64,000 bases of DNA from Megascapheus bottae (Eukaryota > Chordata > Mammalia > Rodentia > Geomyidae), in contig JANJXV010000099.1 of assembly GCA_024803745.1 (NCBI GenBank), forward strand, positions 1,550,001-1,614,000, in the 5' to 3' direction. Position 1 is the first letter of the stretch. The number at the start of each line of letters is the position of its first letter. Below are positions 61,110-64,000 of the stretch, piece by piece. Under the pieces are notes generated by a model. It was not told the DNA's origin. It made no database searches and saw only the letters and a program-made list of their open reading frames with translations. The translations under genes and the position numbers were made by a program.

Positions 61110-61385
61110 TACATAGGTTTATGTGATTTGGGGAATGGAGAGGGTATAATAAAATGGTAAAAAAAAAAAAAAAAACAAAGGAAAAAGGGTGAACCAATTG
61201 AACAGTGATACTTGGAAGACACTAAACGGAAATGAACTGAACAATCTGGGTGGAGAGGGGGCTGAGGGTAGGAAAACAGAGAAAAATGAGTGAGGGGATA
61301 ACAATTTTCTTAAGAAATATGTTCATTACTTATGTAACCGTATGCCAACTATATATTGACTTAACAAAATAAATTAACTTAAAAA
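61110..61385 (+). repeat. Dispersed repeat of unknown family
   Basis: A16 run near 61158, a G-rich block near 61250, then aagaaatatgttcattacttatgtaac, shared in diverged form with about 54595-54715. It may be an old retrotransposon 3' end. Confidence 0.4.
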
Positions 61386-61389
61386 ATAA

Positions 61390-61625
61390 TTTAGCCGGGT
61401 ATGGTGGCTCACACTTGTAAATGTAGCTACTCAAGAGGCTGGGATCCAAGGATAGCAGTTCAAAGTCAGCCTGGGCACTGAAGTCCATGTGACACTTATC
61501 TCCAATTAACCACCAGAAACCCAGAAGTGGCCCTATGGCTCAAGGGATAGGGCAGTAGTCTTGAGCTGAAAAGCTCAGTGACAAGACGCAGGTGCAGAAT
61601 TGCAGTCCCATGACTTGAATGATGA
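61390..61625 (+). repeat. B1-type/ID composite SINE
   Basis: Head gccgggtatggtggctcaca and ctactcaagaggctgggatcc, arm cctatggctcaagggatagg. Confidence 0.87.
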
Positions 61626-61629
61626 ATGA

Positions 61630-61858
61630 TACTAGCCAGGCTCTGTGCGCTCACACTTGGAATCCTATCTACACAGAATCAGGTTTGAATCCAGCCCAAA
61701 CAAATTGCATGATATTCTGATTTACAGTTCATTACCAAAAATCTGGAAGTGGAGCTGTGGATAAAGTGGTAGAACACTAGCCTGAAGCAAAAAAAAACTT
61801 TTAAGGACAGTTCCCAGGCCCTGGGTTCAAGTACCAGGACTTGCATAAAACAACAAAA
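61630..61858 (+). repeat. B1-type/ID composite SINE
   Basis: Head ctagccaggctctgtgcgctc, arm ggagctgtggataaagtgg and ccctgggttcaagtaccagg. Confidence 0.8.
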
Positions 61859-62545
61859 TGTGACGCTGAGTCCTCCATCATTTGGTGTTATAGTTCAATA
61901 TTCTTGATATGCGTCTTAGAAATTAAGTCCCTAGCAAATACTCTCCCCTGAAATTCTGCTTCATAGCTGATTCATAGAATTTCAGCATCATTACTATCAC
62001 CTTCCAGTTAGCATAGCAGTCTACTACTGAAAATTTGAAGAAAACTTTTGAGTAATCCTAATAAATCTGTGTATCATCTGCACACACATCAAATCAGCAG
62101 GAGCTATGTTCTACTATTATATAAATGTATTTAATCCCTTCTTGACTTAATGAGCCTTAAAGAGTAAAACATATGAAATAGTTATGAAACTAACAGTCAC
62201 CATTCTTCTACCTAATATTGTAATATAAGTTTATAAATGCAAGGACTATTCTGAAGTGTGCAGAAGATAGCTTCTAATTATAATATTCTCATGAAGTATA
62301 GTTTTTAAGAAACATGTTGCTTGCTTTGGGAAAGCAAAGGCAAGGAAAAATGATATAAGTAAGTTCCCTATTTATCAGAAGGAAAATACTATTGGGTTTA
62401 GATCAACTTCATTCATTCCGTGCTGATAAACCAATATTTGCAATTCCTGAGGCCAATCACTTCATTGTGATGCACAATCAGCCAGCTTAGATCAATCTTC
62501 CAAAAAAAGAAAGGAACAAATGAGAAGCAATTAAGGTTTCCAAAA
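61859..62545. other. AT-rich sequence, no gene seen
   Basis: The stretch near 61890-61980 (atattcttgatatg...aattaagtcc...) resembles old L1 antisense sequence, but too weakly to call. Nothing else recognised. Confidence 0.45.
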
Positions 62546-62547
62546 TG

Positions 62548-62650
62548 AACCAGGTGGTGGTGGCAGCTCACACTTGTAATTCTATCTACTCAAGGCCTGA
62601 AATCCAAGGATCTGGATTAAGTCTGTCTGGGATGAAAATATTACTGTCTG
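62548..62650 (+). repeat. B1-type SINE fragment
   Basis: accaggtggtggtggcagctc, acttgtaattctatctactc, ggcctgaaatccaagg. Confidence 0.7.
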
Positions 62651-62945
62651 TAACATCATCTCTGTTATCACAGCCCAGCTGATACACTCTGCCCAACAGG
62701 TTCCAAACACCAAAGTCCATCTCCTATCTGAAATACTATCAAACGTACTCACATATTATTTCCTCTTTGGGAGATAGTTGAAACATGTACCAGAAACACT
62801 TCCCTGGCTTCAGAGTGGAAGTGGAAATATATACTCACTAGAATCCCATCTAGTAAATTACAGTCAATCATCGTTCCTCACATCTTGTTAGTTAAATTGA
62901 ACAATGAGTGTTTGGATCAGAAGCAATGTGTATGAGCATACATGT
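62651..62945. other. No recognised feature
   Basis: No gene or repeat recognised. Confidence 0.5.
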
Positions 62946-62949
62946 TGTA

Positions 62950-63115
62950 AAAGTACTGTAATCCTAGCTACTCAAGATAAGCTGAGAACTGAGGATTCCA
63001 GTTCAAAATCAGCCACGCAATACATTCCATAAGATTTTTACCTCTAATTAACCAGCAAAAAACAGAGCGTTGAATTGTGCTTAAAATGCCACAGCCCTAA
63101 GCTTTGCATTAAAGA
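62950..63115 (+). repeat. SINE, truncated and decayed
   Basis: taatcctagctactcaagat, gctgagaactgaggattcc and a weak arm; directly upstream of the L1 truncation point. Confidence 0.65.
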
Positions 63116-63133
63116 GCTAGGGGGTAGCATTCA

Positions 63134-64000
63134 GGATGCCCACTCCCTCCACTCCTTTTTAACATAGTACTAGAATTCCTAGGCAGTGCAATAAGGCAAG
63201 AAGCAAGCATAAAGGGGATCCAACTAGGCAAAGAGGAAATAAAACTATCCCTCTTTGCCGATGACATGATTCTGTATTTAAAGAATCCTATAGATTCTAC
63301 TCCCAAGCTCCTTGAGCTGATTCAAAGATTTGGAAGGGTAACAGGCCATAAAATGAACCCTCACAAATCAACTACCTTACTTTATGCCAACACTGAGAGG
63401 AACGAGGCCATAATCAGGAAAGAAATTCCTTTCACAGTAGCCTCAAAGAAAATAAAGTACCTAGCAATTAGCTTAACGAAGAATGTACAGGACCGTTTAG
63501 ATGAAAACTTTCAAACCACAAAAAAGGAAATAAAAGCATAACTAAGGAAATGGAAAAACCTCCCATGCTCCTGGATTGGAAGAATCAACATTGTGAAAAT
63601 GACAATCTTGCCAAGGGCTATCTACAAATTCAATGTAATACCAATCAACATCCCAATGTCATTCTTTAAAGAAATAGAAGAGGCAATTCAAAATTTCATA
63701 TGGAATAATAAAAGACCCTGTAGAGCAAAAATACTTCTTAGCAGAAAGAACAGAGCTGGAGGAATTTCAATTCCAAACTTAAGACTCTCTTACAGAGCTA
63801 TAATTCTCAAAACAGCTTGGTACTGGCACAAGAACAGGCCTGAAGTCCATTGGAGTAGAACTGCGGACCCAGATATTAAACCACAGACCTATAGCAACCT
63901 AATCTTTGACCAGTGAGCCAGAAAAATAGAATGGAAGAAAGATAGCCTCTTCAACAAGTTGTGCTGGCAGAACTGGTTAAACACCTGCAGAAAACTAAAG
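63134..64000 (+). mobile_element. 5'-truncated L1 of the array subfamily (runs off the window)
   Basis: ORF2 sequence starts abruptly inside the reverse transcriptase (aggatgcccactccctcc) and continues co-linearly with the array L1s to the window end, corresponding to about 6437-7305 of L1-1. It keeps an LSLFADDM catalytic motif. Private lesions include TAA at about 63539 and TGA at about 63914. It lacks several array-specific substitutions. Confidence 0.9.
63134..64000 (+). pseudogene. ORF2 fragment of the terminal L1
   Basis: Frames 63266-63541 and 63593-63916 are parts of the reverse-transcriptase and thumb region. The first begins at the DDMIL catalytic segment, and the second covers [20 protein letters not shown] and following residues. 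A stop between them and one at the end show that it is inactive. The 3' end is outside the window. Confidence 0.88.

Overview
This is eukaryotic, clearly mammalian, DNA. Coding sequence is sparse and broken, and the window is filled by LINE-1 (L1) retrotransposons, tRNA-derived (ID-type) and 7SL-derived (B1-type) SINEs, their fused dimers, and microsatellites. The coexistence of B1-type and ID-type SINEs, often joined in one element, points to a rodent. The SINE subtypes look non-murine, and a kangaroo-rat or pocket-mouse-like lineage (Geomyoidea) is my best guess, but this is an inference. I see no complete, intact protein gene in the window.

Region 1 (1 to about 34512) is a direct tandem array. 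Each unit is an L1 (about 6.04 kb, including its upstream AT-rich leader) plus a non-L1 spacer (about 1.4 kb). The same landmark in ORF2 recurs at 84, 7522, 14960, 22361 and 29802, giving periods of 7438, 7438, 7401 and 7441 bases. The window opens inside one L1 (L1-0), four nearly complete L1 units follow (L1-1 to L1-4), and the array ends in a truncated, more diverged unit (L1-5). All units share the same inactivating changes, so the array grew by duplication of an already dead element and not by repeated retrotransposition. Diagnostic variants are shuffled between units, which suggests unequal crossing-over or gene conversion.

Region 2 (about 34513 to 42440) holds an ancient antisense L1, dense SINEs and a decayed KRAB C2H2 zinc-finger gene on the + strand. 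The KRAB-A and KRAB-B exons and the start of the zinc-finger exon keep matching splice sites and phases, but the finger array carries stops and frameshifts.

Region 3 (about 42440 to 49730) has SINEs, a GA-rich microsatellite, an L1 fragment with an internal inversion, and several kilobases of moderately GC-rich sequence in which I recognise no gene.

Region 4 (about 49730 to 53900) has an inverted, diverged copy of the array spacer. Immediately beyond it, on the + strand, are decayed exons resembling the N-terminal (REM) part of a Ral guanine nucleotide dissociation stimulator-like gene. The array spacer may therefore derive from the 5' end of a member of this family, into which an L1 inserted before amplification.

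Region 5 (about 53900 to 64000) is a dense SINE and microsatellite field with three older L1 3' ends (about 57850 to 60130). At 63134 a 5'-truncated L1 of the array subfamily begins and runs off the window.
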